Source: Shewanella sp. Arc9-LZ
Lineage (GTDB): Bacteria; Pseudomonadota; Gammaproteobacteria; Enterobacterales; Shewanellaceae
Length of the DNA stretch: 64,000 nucleotides
Direction of reading: 5' to 3'
Assembly: GCF_010092445.1 (NCBI RefSeq)
Contig: NZ_CP048031.1
Coordinates: forward strand, 2,232,001-2,296,000
A program made the position numbers and the translations under genes. Of this stretch, positions 1-7,879 are shown piece by piece. Position 1 is the first letter of the stretch, and each line of letters opens with the position of its first letter. The notes beneath the pieces were generated by a model. That model was given only the letters and a program-made list of their open reading frames with translations. It was not told the DNA's origin and searched no databases.

Positions 1-47
1 TAGAGTTTATTGTTAAGAGTCTTTTTAAAGTTTGTTGATGCTGAAGC

Positions 48-971
48 TTATCTTTTCGATAAATGGATCCCTGCCAACATACAACGAACAGAACCGCCAG
101 CCATCTCTATAGCCGATACATCTAATGGTAGCAGAGTCACGCTTTGAGTTAATAACGCAATTTGCTCATGTGTTAACGCATCAAAAGCACGTTGTGATAA
201 TGCTAAAAAACGGCCTTGTTTTGATTGTAACTCAAGTGCATTACCACAAAAATGACGAATTTGATCTTCGGTTAAGTTAATAATCACTCTGCCACTGTCT
301 TCAAATCGTTGAATAATTTGCTGACGACGTTGAGTGTCTTTAATCATATCGAACCCAGCCATGACATAATCACTGCCAATGCACATCAATACATTGGTGT
401 GATAAACCGGTACTCCAGCTTCATCTTGCGCATCAAACACCATTGGCTCGTAATTAAATTGAGTACAAAAACGCTCAAGCACTAATGAATCGGTACGCTT
501 GGATCGAACCGCATAAGCCACTCGTTCAACATGGTCGAGAACCATGGCACCAGTACCTTCTAGATATATGTTGTCGTATTCTAAGCCCGAATAATCAATA
601 ACATCCTGTACTCGATATTGCTGTTTGAGCATATCGATGATGTCAGTCCGGCGTTCTTTACGACGATTTTTAGCATACATAGGATAGATAGCAACATGAC
701 CACCTAGATGGGTTGAAAACCAATTGTTAGGAAATACCGAGTCTGGTGTTTCTGTGGTGGTATCTTCAAAAACGTGCACCGTGATGCCTGCTGTTTGTAA
801 TAGTTGCTGAGCTTGGGTCACTTGATCATAAGCTTGTTGCGATAGCTGCAGAGCATCTTCGGCCAATTCATGGCTTTGATAGCTGTTATCTGGCAACGTT
901 TCAGGGTTAGGACTGAAATGATGTGGACGGATCATCACCACCGCAGATGGCGCTTGAGGGTTAATGGCCAT
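48..971 (-). CDS. ctlX: Citrulline utilization hydrolase, CtlX/amidinotransferase family
   Basis: This 307-residue protein belongs to the guanidino-group-modifying (arginine deiminase/amidinotransferase) superfamily, whose members attack a guanidinium or ureido carbon with a cysteine. Visible motifs are the substrate-binding stretch DSVFPNNWF (about 77-85), LEGTG (138-142), a histidine in VYHTN (H191) and the C-terminal catalytic cysteine in GGSVRCM (C297). The start codon shares one base with the stop codon of the ornithine cyclodeaminase gene upstream (TAATG), so the two are probably translationally coupled. Pairing with ornithine cyclodeaminase fits breakdown of citrulline or arginine towards ornithine and proline. 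The CtlX name is family-level recognition; the exact substrate is inferred. Confidence 0.82.
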   Translation of the reverse strand: MAINPQAPSAVVMIRPHHFSPNPETLPDNSYQSHELAEDALQLSQQAYDQVTQAQQLLQTAGITVHVFEDTTTETPDSVFPNNWFSTHLGGHVAIYPMYAKNRRKERRTDIIDMLKQQYRVQDVIDYSGLEYDNIYLEGTGAMVLDHVERVAYAVRSKRTDSLVLERFCTQFNYEPMVFDAQDEAGVPVYHTNVLMCIGSDYVMAGFDMIKDTQRRQQIIQRFEDSGRVIINLTEDQIRHFCGNALELQSKQGRFLALSQRAFDALTHEQIALLTQSVTLLPLDVSAIEMAGGSVRCMLAGIHLSKR

Positions 972-2047
972 TATGCACCTACAGCCAAGCGACTAGCTTG
1001 AGATGCTGGGGTTAATAAACCAAATAAATCCCGTGGATTTTCTTGGTTGGTGAGTAACTCGAGTTGCTGATGACTTTGTTGCTGCATAATTAAATCATGT
1101 ACATATCGTAATGCAGAAAAATCTTCAATTGCAAAGCCGACACCATCAAAAATAGTCAGTTGTGAATCGTGGGTGCGACCTTGTTGCTCACCGCGAATAA
1201 CGTGATACATCTCTGTAACGGCAAACGTTTCATCTAGTTGCTGGATATCACCTTCAATACGGGTTTGTGGTTCATATTCCACAAACACATCGGCACGTAA
1301 TAGTAAGTCTGCTTCAAGTTCTGTTTTACCAGGGCAATCGCCGCCAATGGCATTGATGTGTACTCCATCACGCACCATTTTGCTGGTTAAAATAGTCGCA
1401 TTACGTTTATCGGCAGTGCAAGTAGTGATCATATCAGCGCCTTCGATAACACTTTCAGCTGAATCACATAACGTAAGTGTGATGCCCTGGTCTGCCAGGT
1501 TATGCTGGCATTTAGCCATTGCGCTTGGATCAATATCGTAAATTCTGACATTGGTAATCCCTAACACCACTTTACAGGCCAAAATTTGGAACTCAGATTG
1601 AGCTCCACAACCTATCATCGCTAAGGTAGTGGCGCCGCGTGGGGCCAAGTATTTAGCCATCATGGCGGAGGTTGCAGCGGTACGAAGTGCGGTGAGTATG
1701 GTCATTTCAGACAACATAACAGGATAACCGCTGGCCACATCAGACAACACACCAAAAGCGGTGACAGTTTGCAAACCGATATGGGTATTTTTAGGGTGGC
1801 CATTGACGTATTTAAAGCTAAATTGTTGTTGATCACTGGTTGGCATTAGCTCTATCACGCCGTCAGTTGAGTGGCTGGCAAAACGTGGTGATTTATCAAA
1901 TAACTCCCAACGACGATAATCTTGTTCAATATAGTCTGTTAACCCTAATAGAAACGCCTCAGTGCCAACATGTTTGAGTAAGGCTAACATGGCTGTGACA
2001 CTGACAAAGGCAACATTTGAAGACTTTTTATTGATGGCTATATTCAT
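971..2047 (-). CDS. Ornithine cyclodeaminase / mu-crystallin family protein
   Basis: The protein is about 358 residues and matches the ornithine cyclodeaminase/mu-crystallin family, NAD-dependent enzymes that convert ornithine to proline and ammonia or reduce related imino acids. The Rossmann motif is seen in AMIGCGAQSEFQ, with acidic residues after the next strand (IYDIDPSA). I chose the ATG at 2047. An upstream in-frame GTG at 2071 would add eight residues, but it sits on the edge of a perfect 23-bp palindrome that looks like an operator. The gene is first in an operon with ctlX. Substrate specificity is not proven; alanine dehydrogenase-like relatives share this fold. Confidence 0.83.
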   Translation of the reverse strand: MNIAINKKSSNVAFVSVTAMLALLKHVGTEAFLLGLTDYIEQDYRRWELFDKSPRFASHSTDGVIELMPTSDQQQFSFKYVNGHPKNTHIGLQTVTAFGVLSDVASGYPVMLSEMTILTALRTAATSAMMAKYLAPRGATTLAMIGCGAQSEFQILACKVVLGITNVRIYDIDPSAMAKCQHNLADQGITLTLCDSAESVIEGADMITTCTADKRNATILTSKMVRDGVHINAIGGDCPGKTELEADLLLRADVFVEYEPQTRIEGDIQQLDETFAVTEMYHVIRGEQQGRTHDSQLTIFDGVGFAIEDFSALRYVHDLIMQQQSHQQLELLTNQENPRDLFGLLTPASQASRLAVGA

Positions 2048-2070
2048 TATATTAATCACTTTAGTTGACA

Positions 2071-2093
2071 CGTTTGGTCATGTTGACCAAACG
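2071..2093. promoter_or_regulatory. Perfect palindrome upstream of the ornithine cyclodeaminase gene
   Basis: The arms CGTTTGGTCA (2071-2080) and TGACCAAACG (2084-2093) are exact reverse complements around a 3-nt centre. The site lies just upstream of the chosen ornithine cyclodeaminase start and between it and the divergent Lrp-type regulator. It is a good candidate operator for that regulator (inference). Confidence 0.6.
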
Positions 2094-2236
2094 CTAAATA
2101 AGACTGTGATTAAGCTTATCGAGTGTCTTTGCTAAACAAAATGCTATTATGTTGTAATAATTTAACTATTATTTGTCATAATGCTAGGCTGTATATTACA
2201 AAATGACAATTATTCTCCAAATAAGGTCTTAACACC

Positions 2237-2689
2237 ATGCAACCACCACATCAATCTGCCCACCCTTATTTGTATGATACGCTCGACAAACAGCTTATTT
2301 CTATCCTGCGTAAAGATGCCAGAGCATCAATTTCTAAGCTGGCGCAAGTATTACAAGTTTCACGCGGGACGGTGCAAAACCGTTTAGACAGATTGGTTAG
2401 TAGTGGCGCTATTTTAGGGTTTACCATTCGCGCACACGAACAAATTGAATCTAATGTGGTGCGGGCCATTATGATGATTGAAGTAGTAGGGCGCTCAACA
2501 ACCCAAGTGATCAATAAACTCAGGGGCATACCGCAACTCGAAAAATTGCATACTACTAACGGCGCTTGGGATTTAGTCGCCGATATTAGGGCCACCAGTT
2601 TAGAAGAATTTGATAAAGTGTTGAGGGAAGTTCGCACCATTGAAGGGGTACTCAATAGTGAAACCAGCATTTTATTGAGTACAGTGTAA
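2237..2689 (+). CDS. Lrp/AsnC family transcriptional regulator
   Basis: This 150-residue protein has the normal Lrp/AsnC length. It has an N-terminal winged helix-turn-helix (LDKQLISILRKDARASISKL, then VSRGTVQNRLDRL, about residues 14-58) and a C-terminal ligand-binding ββαββ domain (about 70-148). AAGG lies a few bases before the ATG. It is transcribed away from the ornithine cyclodeaminase-ctlX pair, the usual arrangement for a local regulator that senses an amino acid. The palindrome at 2071-2093 is its likely target. Ornithine, arginine or citrulline as ligand is inferred from the neighbours only. Confidence 0.88.
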   Translation: MQPPHQSAHPYLYDTLDKQLISILRKDARASISKLAQVLQVSRGTVQNRLDRLVSSGAILGFTIRAHEQIESNVVRAIMMIEVVGRSTTQVINKLRGIPQLEKLHTTNGAWDLVADIRATSLEEFDKVLREVRTIEGVLNSETSILLSTV

Positions 2690-2782
2690 TCATCACCATC
2701 GAGCTGACGTCTAATATCTGGCCACGCTAATCGGACAATGCTTAGTGGCCTATGATGCTTTACCGAACGAGGAAACGGTTAC

Positions 2783-4123
2783 ATGTCGAACGTTAGTCTG
2801 CCTTTTAATGCAAGTCAGCAACAATTAGCCTTACTGCGATTAGTCAATTGGGGCCTTAAAATCGGCCTTATTCTGTTTGCTACCGACTTATTTGGCTTAA
2901 CAACACCTCCAGTAACCTTGTCTTACGTGCTAATTTTTGAAGCCTGTTATGTTGGCTTTAGCTATCGATTTCATCGACTCAGCATGAACAACAATGGTTT
3001 GTTGTTTTTAACCTTATTGTTAGACACCTTGTTCTGGGCTACCTGGTTATATTTTACCGGTGGAGCAACCAATGCCTTTGTTTCATTGCTGTTATTACCG
3101 ATTGCGATTTCAGCTATTACCTTACCCCTATGGGCACCTTGGTGCTTAACCATAGTATCGACGATATTTTATACTTTGATGATTGTTGATATCACCGAAC
3201 AAAATAGCGGCTCGGTAATGGATCATGATATGAGCCAAATACCAATTGACCACGTTATGCAAGCAAACCAGGCAATGGCCGCAAATCAAGCTATGCCCGC
3301 AAGTCACAGTATGGACATGGGCTCGCACTATTTAGGCATGTGGTTTAATTTTGTTATTTCGGCATTAGTGTTAACCGTCACGGTGGGCTTTATTGCCAAA
3401 CGAATAAGACAAAAAAATGCCGAGCTGCGCTATTTACGAGAAGGCCAGTTACGCCAAGAAAAGATATTGGCCTTAGGCACCGCATCAGCGCAAATGGCCC
3501 ATCAATTGGCAACGCCGTTAGCCACATTGCGTTTACTCACCGATGAGTTAGTCGATACCCATCATGATGCTGAACAACTGGAATTGATCAGCGAAATGCA
3601 GCAAGCACTGAATCGTTGCGAAGTCACCTTAGTTGACTTACGGTTAGCAACAGAATCGATACGGGAGCAAAAACTAGCACAACAGCGGGTCGATAAGTTA
3701 GTGGCAATCTTAACCGAGCAGATAAGTTTATTGATGCCAGAAGCACAACTGAATATCGCCATAGCACCACAAGTTGAGTCACGTATAGTCATGACCGACA
3801 TGAGCTTGTTGCCTGCATTAATGGCGTTAATTCAAAATGGCATTCAAGCCAGTGAAGATAATCAACACCAGACTTGCGTAGATATCAATATTGGCTTGTC
3901 ACAACCCAAGCAACTAAGTATTACTATTCGTGATTACGGTGTCGGCATTGCGACTCATGTATTGCAAACTTTAGGCAGTAACATGGTGAAAAGTCCCAAA
4001 GGGATGGGCATCGCGGTATTATTAAGTCACACCAGCTTCGAACGTTTAGGCGGTAAGTTATACCTTAAACCACATTCAGAATGCGGCACAGAAGCCATCG
4101 TGACGTTGCCGTTAAGCGTATAA
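2783..4123 (+). CDS. RegB/PrrB-type redox-sensing sensor histidine kinase
   Basis: This 446-residue protein has an N-terminal membrane domain of about six helices (residues 20-205) and a cytoplasmic kinase. The periplasmic GGATNAF (93-99) matches the RegB quinone-binding heptapeptide GGxxNPF, except alanine replaces proline. The H-box is SAQMAHQLATPL, with H240 as the phosphorylated residue. C279 in LNRCEVTL sits where RegB has its redox-active cysteine. The ATP-binding boxes are LIQNGIQAS (N352), RDYGVGIA (D384) and PKGMGI. RegB-type kinases read the redox state of the quinone pool. The loop before the last membrane helix (about 146-186) is unusually rich in Met and His. It is followed by its response regulator. 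Confidence 0.87.
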   Translation: MSNVSLPFNASQQQLALLRLVNWGLKIGLILFATDLFGLTTPPVTLSYVLIFEACYVGFSYRFHRLSMNNNGLLFLTLLLDTLFWATWLYFTGGATNAFVSLLLLPIAISAITLPLWAPWCLTIVSTIFYTLMIVDITEQNSGSVMDHDMSQIPIDHVMQANQAMAANQAMPASHSMDMGSHYLGMWFNFVISALVLTVTVGFIAKRIRQKNAELRYLREGQLRQEKILALGTASAQMAHQLATPLATLRLLTDELVDTHHDAEQLELISEMQQALNRCEVTLVDLRLATESIREQKLAQQRVDKLVAILTEQISLLMPEAQLNIAIAPQVESRIVMTDMSLLPALMALIQNGIQASEDNQHQTCVDINIGLSQPKQLSITIRDYGVGIATHVLQTLGSNMVKSPKGMGIAVLLSHTSFERLGGKLYLKPHSECGTEAIVTLPLSV

Positions 4124-4173
4124 AAAACGAGTTGAAGCTATTTTAAACGAATAGAAGCGAATCGAAGTAAACA

Positions 4174-4217
4174 GACGTTGAAATAAACCGACGTTGAAAT
4201 AATAGACGTTGAAATAA
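4174..4217. repeat. Three tandem copies of a 13-bp unit between kinase and regulator genes
   Basis: The unit GACGTTGAAATAA occurs at 4174-4186, 4190-4202 and 4205-4217, with 2-3 bp spacers. It fills the gap just ahead of the response regulator start at 4241. It looks like a slippage-prone intergenic microrepeat; no function is evident. Confidence 0.75.
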
Positions 4218-4240
4218 ATACAAGCTGAATTGAGAACATC

Positions 4241-4780
4241 ATGAACAAGCTATTGATTATAGAAGACGATTTAGCCCTAGCCGCCATTTTAGCCCGCCGC
4301 CTCGGTAAGCATGGCTTTGAGTGTAAAACCTGCCATCACGCCAGCGACAGTTTATTAATAGCCAGGCAATTTGTGCCAACGCATATCGTGTTAGACATGA
4401 AACTGGCTGAACATAATGGTTTGTCGTTAATTAAACCGTTAAGACAATTATTACCCAACGTCCACATGGTATTGCTCACTGGCTTTGCCAGCATCGCCAC
4501 TGCGGTAGAAGCCATCCGCCTCGGCGCAGACAATTACCTCGCCAAACCCGTCGACACTCAAACCTTATTAAATGCATTATTAGTCACACCAGACACTACA
4601 ACGACTTACGATGATATTGAAGAACTACCCCTTAACCCCAAACGGGTCGAATGGGAACACATTCAACAAGTCCTCGCCACCAACAATGGTAACGTATCAG
4701 AAACTGCCCGCCAACTGGGCATGCACCGCAGAACCTTGCAGCGCAAATTGCTGAAAAAGCCAACGGCAGATAATCGGTAG
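4241..4780 (+). CDS. RegA/PrrA/ActR-type response regulator
   Basis: This 179-residue protein has the RegA length and layout. The receiver domain (about 1-120) shows the acidic pair D9-D10, the phospho-acceptor D52 in VLDMKL, T80 and K102. The C-terminal Fis-type helix-turn-helix (about 136-175) contains ETARQLGMHRRTLQRKL, closely like the RegA DNA-binding helix. It follows the RegB-like kinase by 117 bp in the same direction, so the two form one two-component system. In relatives this pair controls respiratory and other redox-linked genes; its regulon here is unknown. Confidence 0.9.
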   Translation: MNKLLIIEDDLALAAILARRLGKHGFECKTCHHASDSLLIARQFVPTHIVLDMKLAEHNGLSLIKPLRQLLPNVHMVLLTGFASIATAVEAIRLGADNYLAKPVDTQTLLNALLVTPDTTTTYDDIEELPLNPKRVEWEHIQQVLATNNGNVSETARQLGMHRRTLQRKLLKKPTADNR

Positions 4781-4797
4781 AATAGGGGAGTTGGGTG

Positions 4798-4826
4798 TTT
4801 GTCCTACTTTGGACAAAGGGTGTTTT
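4798..4826 (+). terminator. Possible weak terminator after the response regulator
   Basis: A 7-bp stem TTTGTCC/GGACAAA with loop TACTTT (4798-4817) is followed by GGGTGTTTTT. The T-run is offset from the stem, so this is only a plausible intrinsic terminator. Confidence 0.35.
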
Positions 4827-4829
4827 TAG

Positions 4830-4908
4830 ATATTGCTTCATGGTCTGCGGCCACTAACGTCGTGGCGCTTCACCCACACCAGAGTTTTAAAAATTCGTTT
4901 GAATTCAC
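4830..4908 (+). repeat. Fragment of the multi-hairpin interspersed repeat (A module)
   Basis: This stretch has the 13-bp inverted repeat region TGGTCTGCGGCCA, then AACGTCGTGGCGCTTCACCC and ACACCAG, as in the full copies at 5012 and 9857 (minus). Beyond CACCAG it also shares TTCGTTTGAATT with the minus-strand copy. It is a partial copy lacking the B and C modules. Confidence 0.7.
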
Positions 4909-4991
4909 ATCAATAAACTCCACCATAAATCGGTCGATTCTACCGTTATTCCGGTAATGGTATTGAGCAGGAATTTAGGTTTATTTTTAGC

Positions 4992-5012
4992 TTATTGCTT
5001 ATTGCTTATTGC
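4992..5012. repeat. Three tandem TTATTGC units
   Basis: TTATTGC is repeated exactly three times at the left edge of the full repeat copy. It is a simple 7-bp microrepeat. Confidence 0.6.
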
Positions 5013-5313
5013 TTTATGGCCTGCGGCCACCAACGTCGTGGCGCTTCACCCACACCAGACCAAGAGGAAACCAACGGCTGTTCCCTCTTGGAACTCCCAG
5101 CCGCCCCGCAACATTTTCGCTATTTACAAAATAAGAGCTGCGAAAAGTCGCCATGGGGATTTATCCAGCTTTGAATCTCGTTTGTAATAGGCCTCGGCCT
5201 TACTCGAAAATGCTAACGCTTCCGATGGGGCGTCCCTTCCCCTCGAAAGCTAGCTGGCCGTCCATGGCCAGCTCACGTCATTTTCTTCAACGGCCTCAAG
5301 TTCAGAGTTGAAT
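5012..5313 (+). repeat. Multi-hairpin mosaic repeat, full copy L1
   Basis: A string of inverted repeats makes up this copy. Module A carries TGGCCTGCGGCCA. Module B has a 12-bp stem 5060-5071/5080-5091 (one A·C mismatch, 8-nt loop), then TTTTCGC pairing with GCGAAAA. Module C has an outer GGCC stem, a GGGGC-rich middle and an inner hairpin CTGGCC/GGCCAG (5254-5271) with loop GTCCAT. A second full copy lies inverted at 9501-9857 with matching paired base changes. The 76-codon open frame across it is not a convincing gene. Confidence 0.8.
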
Positions 5314-5407
5314 TTAACCATTCCCAATCATGGATTCTGACTCATTTATGGACAGTAACGTTTTAGAAAAGCCAATGTTTCAATTTACTTTTTATAAAAG
5401 TTTACCC

Positions 5408-5439
5408 TGACCCCACTAAATCTTGACCCCACTAAATCA
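5408..5439. repeat. Two tandem copies of TGACCCCACTAAATC
   Basis: The 15-bp unit occurs at 5408-5422 and 5424-5438, between two C-module copies of the mosaic repeat. It may be a remnant of a mobile-element end, which cannot be decided from this sequence alone. Confidence 0.5.
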
Positions 5440-5454
5440 TTGACCGGCATTTGT

Positions 5455-5583
5455 AGATGGCTTCGGCCTTATTCGAAAATGCTAACGCTTACGATGGGGC
5501 GTCCATTCCCCTCGAAAGCGAGCTGCCCGTCCATGGCCAGCTCACGTCATTTTCTTCAACGGCCTCAAGTTCAGAGTTGAATA
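5455..5583 (+). repeat. Mosaic repeat, isolated C module (copy L2)
   Basis: This is close to 5189-5313: the same CGAAAATGCTAACGCTT core, the same GATGGGGCGTCC, the inner hairpin CTGCCC/GGCCAG (one C·C mismatch) with loop GTCCAT, and the same CTTCAACGGCCTCAAG end. It shows that the C module can occur without A and B. Confidence 0.75.
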
Positions 5584-5740
5584 AGGCATTTATGAACTAG
5601 AACTGTGGTGTGATATACATTGCTGTTGAACGTGACACAACATAAATAAATGAGTATAACTATTAGAGGTTTAGTTGTGCTTATCAAACTAATAAAATGG
5701 ATTTCAGTACTATTAATTTTTAGTAAGGTATTAACGGATT

Positions 5741-6331
5741 ATGAAGCGTAGATTTGTTTTTATATTTTTAATGATGATTTGTGCTGTTTCTGGATGCAGC
5801 AGTATTCCACTAACAACAATGTATAAAATGATGAGTGTCAATCCGCTAGAACTTGAACCAAGTGAGATAGTTGTCGCGGTTCAAGCCCCTAATGGAATCG
5901 TGGTTAGTAATAACGACGTAGTGATTAAGTTTGAATTTACAACGAATGACCCAAACTATAATTTTGAGGACGAGTATTTTGTAAAATTGAATACTCAATA
6001 CGTATTACCTAATGAGTTAACACAAGAAATAAATCGGGACAGTAAGTTTTATATTTTGCAATTGAGTCAAAATGATACGTTAAAAATGCTTCGAGGGCAG
6101 GAGCTTGTAAAGAAATACAGAATGAACAATAGCGATGGCGGAGGAAGCTTTAATCTTAGCGTCGAGTCTGTATGTAAAAATAGTCAGTTTTCTGTTAAAA
6201 ATAATGAATTAAACGTGTTTTTAAAACTTAATGAGAATGATGAGTTTTTTACCTTTATGGAAGACCTTAACGTGTTAGAGATCGGTGAAGACAAATCGGG
6301 TTATATTAAACCTATTAGGTCTTGCACATAG
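5741..6331 (+). CDS. Predicted lipoprotein of unknown function
   Basis: This 196-residue protein starts with a basic N-terminus, a hydrophobic stretch and a lipobox VSGC (C19), followed by SS, which suggests an outer-membrane lipoprotein (no Asp at +2). The mature part is rich in Asn, Glu and Lys with no motif I recognise. Two further cysteines, C160 or so and the near C-terminal RSCT, could form a disulfide. It stands alone in the repeat-rich island, is AT-rich compared with nearby housekeeping genes, and has a weak ribosome site, all of which suggest acquired or strain-specific DNA. I cannot assign a function. Confidence 0.62.
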   Translation: MKRRFVFIFLMMICAVSGCSSIPLTTMYKMMSVNPLELEPSEIVVAVQAPNGIVVSNNDVVIKFEFTTNDPNYNFEDEYFVKLNTQYVLPNELTQEINRDSKFYILQLSQNDTLKMLRGQELVKKYRMNNSDGGGSFNLSVESVCKNSQFSVKNNELNVFLKLNENDEFFTFMEDLNVLEIGEDKSGYIKPIRSCT

Positions 6332-6336
6332 CTATG

Positions 6337-6380
6337 ACTGTTGTGGCGCTTAGTCCATACCAGACCAAGAAGAAACTGTA
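6337..6380 (+). repeat. Degenerate fragment of mosaic repeat A/B junction
   Basis: The stretch GTTGTGGCGCTTAGTCC followed by ATACCAGACCAAGAAGAAAC resembles the A-to-B junction of the full copy at 5030-5071, with several changes and no downstream modules. Confidence 0.5.
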
Positions 6381-6551
6381 TTGGCTAACGAAAGTTGGAC
6401 ATTACTTTAGAAGTTATCTAGCTTATTTATGGACAATTCCGAGTTAGATTATTCATTCTAATTCGTGACTTTCGGGTTAAATTTTCTATGGGTAACGCCG
6501 CAATAAGCCGCTCGACGGTAGGGAGTGTAATTAATGTACTTGTTAGGGTAA

Positions 6552-6926
6552 CTACTCAAATGCTTTATATAAGGTGCCCTGATGGAAGATCATTTGCCAC
6601 CTCCCATTTATCAGTGACCATATTGAACATCGTAATGAGTAAATAGCGGTTGTCTCACCACCTTTTACCATTACAGCTTTATAAAGTAACTGGGCACAAT
6701 TTGGCGCTAAATGTCTCAATTCATATTCAGTTGCACTGATCTTAGGAGGCAATTCTGCTGGCAGACGCTCCAGAGCTTCTTTTTTTCCAAATCGAATTCC
6801 AGAACCACCAATTTCAGTGAACTCATCCGCAATTAGTTCATCCAATTCGCCGTATGAAGCTCTGGTCTCAGCCTTAAATAAATGCTCTTCTAATTCGATG
6901 AGCTTCGCCTTTAAATTTTCCACCAA
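6552..6926 (-). CDS. DUF4440 / NTF2-like domain protein
   Basis: This 124-residue protein resembles the DUF4440 (SnoaL/NTF2-like) family. It has an N-terminal helix (LIELEEHLFKAETRA), then LDELIADEFTEIGGSG and a C-terminal strand pair ending RWQMIFHQGTLYK. These small α+β barrel proteins bind or turn over small molecules, or act as immunity or accessory domains; no specific role follows from the sequence. The start is a GTG with GGAG about five bases upstream. It lies alone within the island between mosaic repeats and the group II intron. Confidence 0.72.
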   Translation of the reverse strand: MVENLKAKLIELEEHLFKAETRASYGELDELIADEFTEIGGSGIRFGKKEALERLPAELPPKISATEYELRHLAPNCAQLLYKAVMVKGGETTAIYSLRCSIWSLINGRWQMIFHQGTLYKAFE

Positions 6927-7305
6927 ATCTCCAAGTAACCCTAACGGCGTTTAGAGAGAATTCCGATAAACATCCTGAGATGCTTTTCAATATCTCATTC
7001 GCATGAACATTTTAATTATTAATAATTTTAGTAACTTATCAGCTTGTTTTTCACTAATCAATCATCTATTAGTCTAGGAAAAAGCGAGAATTTAGATAAT
7101 CCATAATAATACAAACTCGTTATGTAGCGTTGATATTTTAACAAAAACCATCTAATTCAATTAGATATAATTATCCAGTACCCCTTCGTAAAAGTTTTAT
7201 GATGTTAAGCGTGGATAGATTACCCTCAAAATGGTGCTTTCATAAACTATCAATAACGATGTTCGAGCAAAGTTTAAATTGGATTTTTCTAACAAGGAAT
7301 GGGGC
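6927..7305. other. Non-coding stretch left of the group II intron
   Basis: No gene is visible. It is AT-rich and holds one exact 17-bp palindrome, ATCTAATTCAATTAGAT (7150-7166). The last six bases TGGGGC (7300-7305) form the likely intron binding site IBS1. Confidence 0.5.
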
Positions 7306-7879
7306 GTGCGACGTGAGGTCGTATGAAGCGCTGTTCACCGCTTTTGAGTGAACCATCTGTATCACCAGATGAACCTAGGAGCCTGAATAAAGTAGCGGCT
7401 CTGACAATGTAATGAAGATTGGTTATAGACCAATCGGGATCTGAATCGTGAGAGAACGATCCTCCTGATAACCACAAATTGGGTGAGTGCTAGGTAGTCA
7501 GTATGATGAACATATGTAAATCCGCGTAAGGTGCGTTATACGATGAAACAGCGGAAGTGGTTTATACGCTGTGGCCAAAAGGCAATGAGAGTTGGAAAGA
7601 GATTGCCCCATGCTCTTTCGTGGTCAATATAACTCTTCGCACTATAGCGGGCATCTACCCTGACATTGCGCGACATACGGAACACGGTAAGCCTGTATTG
7701 CTCCCTTTGGGAAAGCCGATATGGCCGATAGCGGTGCAGGTATAGGAGGTTGGAAAAAGCAAAGGCTGCATTGTAACGATGCAGATACAGACTTGTGTCT
7801 GGTCACGAAAGTGAGCCCACTTCCGACTGGTCTCCCGTTGCAAGATAATTTGAAGAACTTTATTCAAGGAGAAACGCAA

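Noticed and set aside
4957..5187. 76-codon reading frame over the mosaic repeat
   Set aside because: The peptide (LWPAATNVVALHPHQ) also appears in the minus-strand copy at 9599-9919, and both follow the hairpin repeat rather than gene-like codon use.
5193..5313. Integron attC site in the C module
   Set aside because: It lacks clear paired RYYYAAC/GTTRRRY core sites and no integrase or cassette array is present.
7557..7745. Short reading frame upstream of the maturase
   Set aside because: It lies in group II intron RNA domains, including the EBS1 region at 7605-7610.
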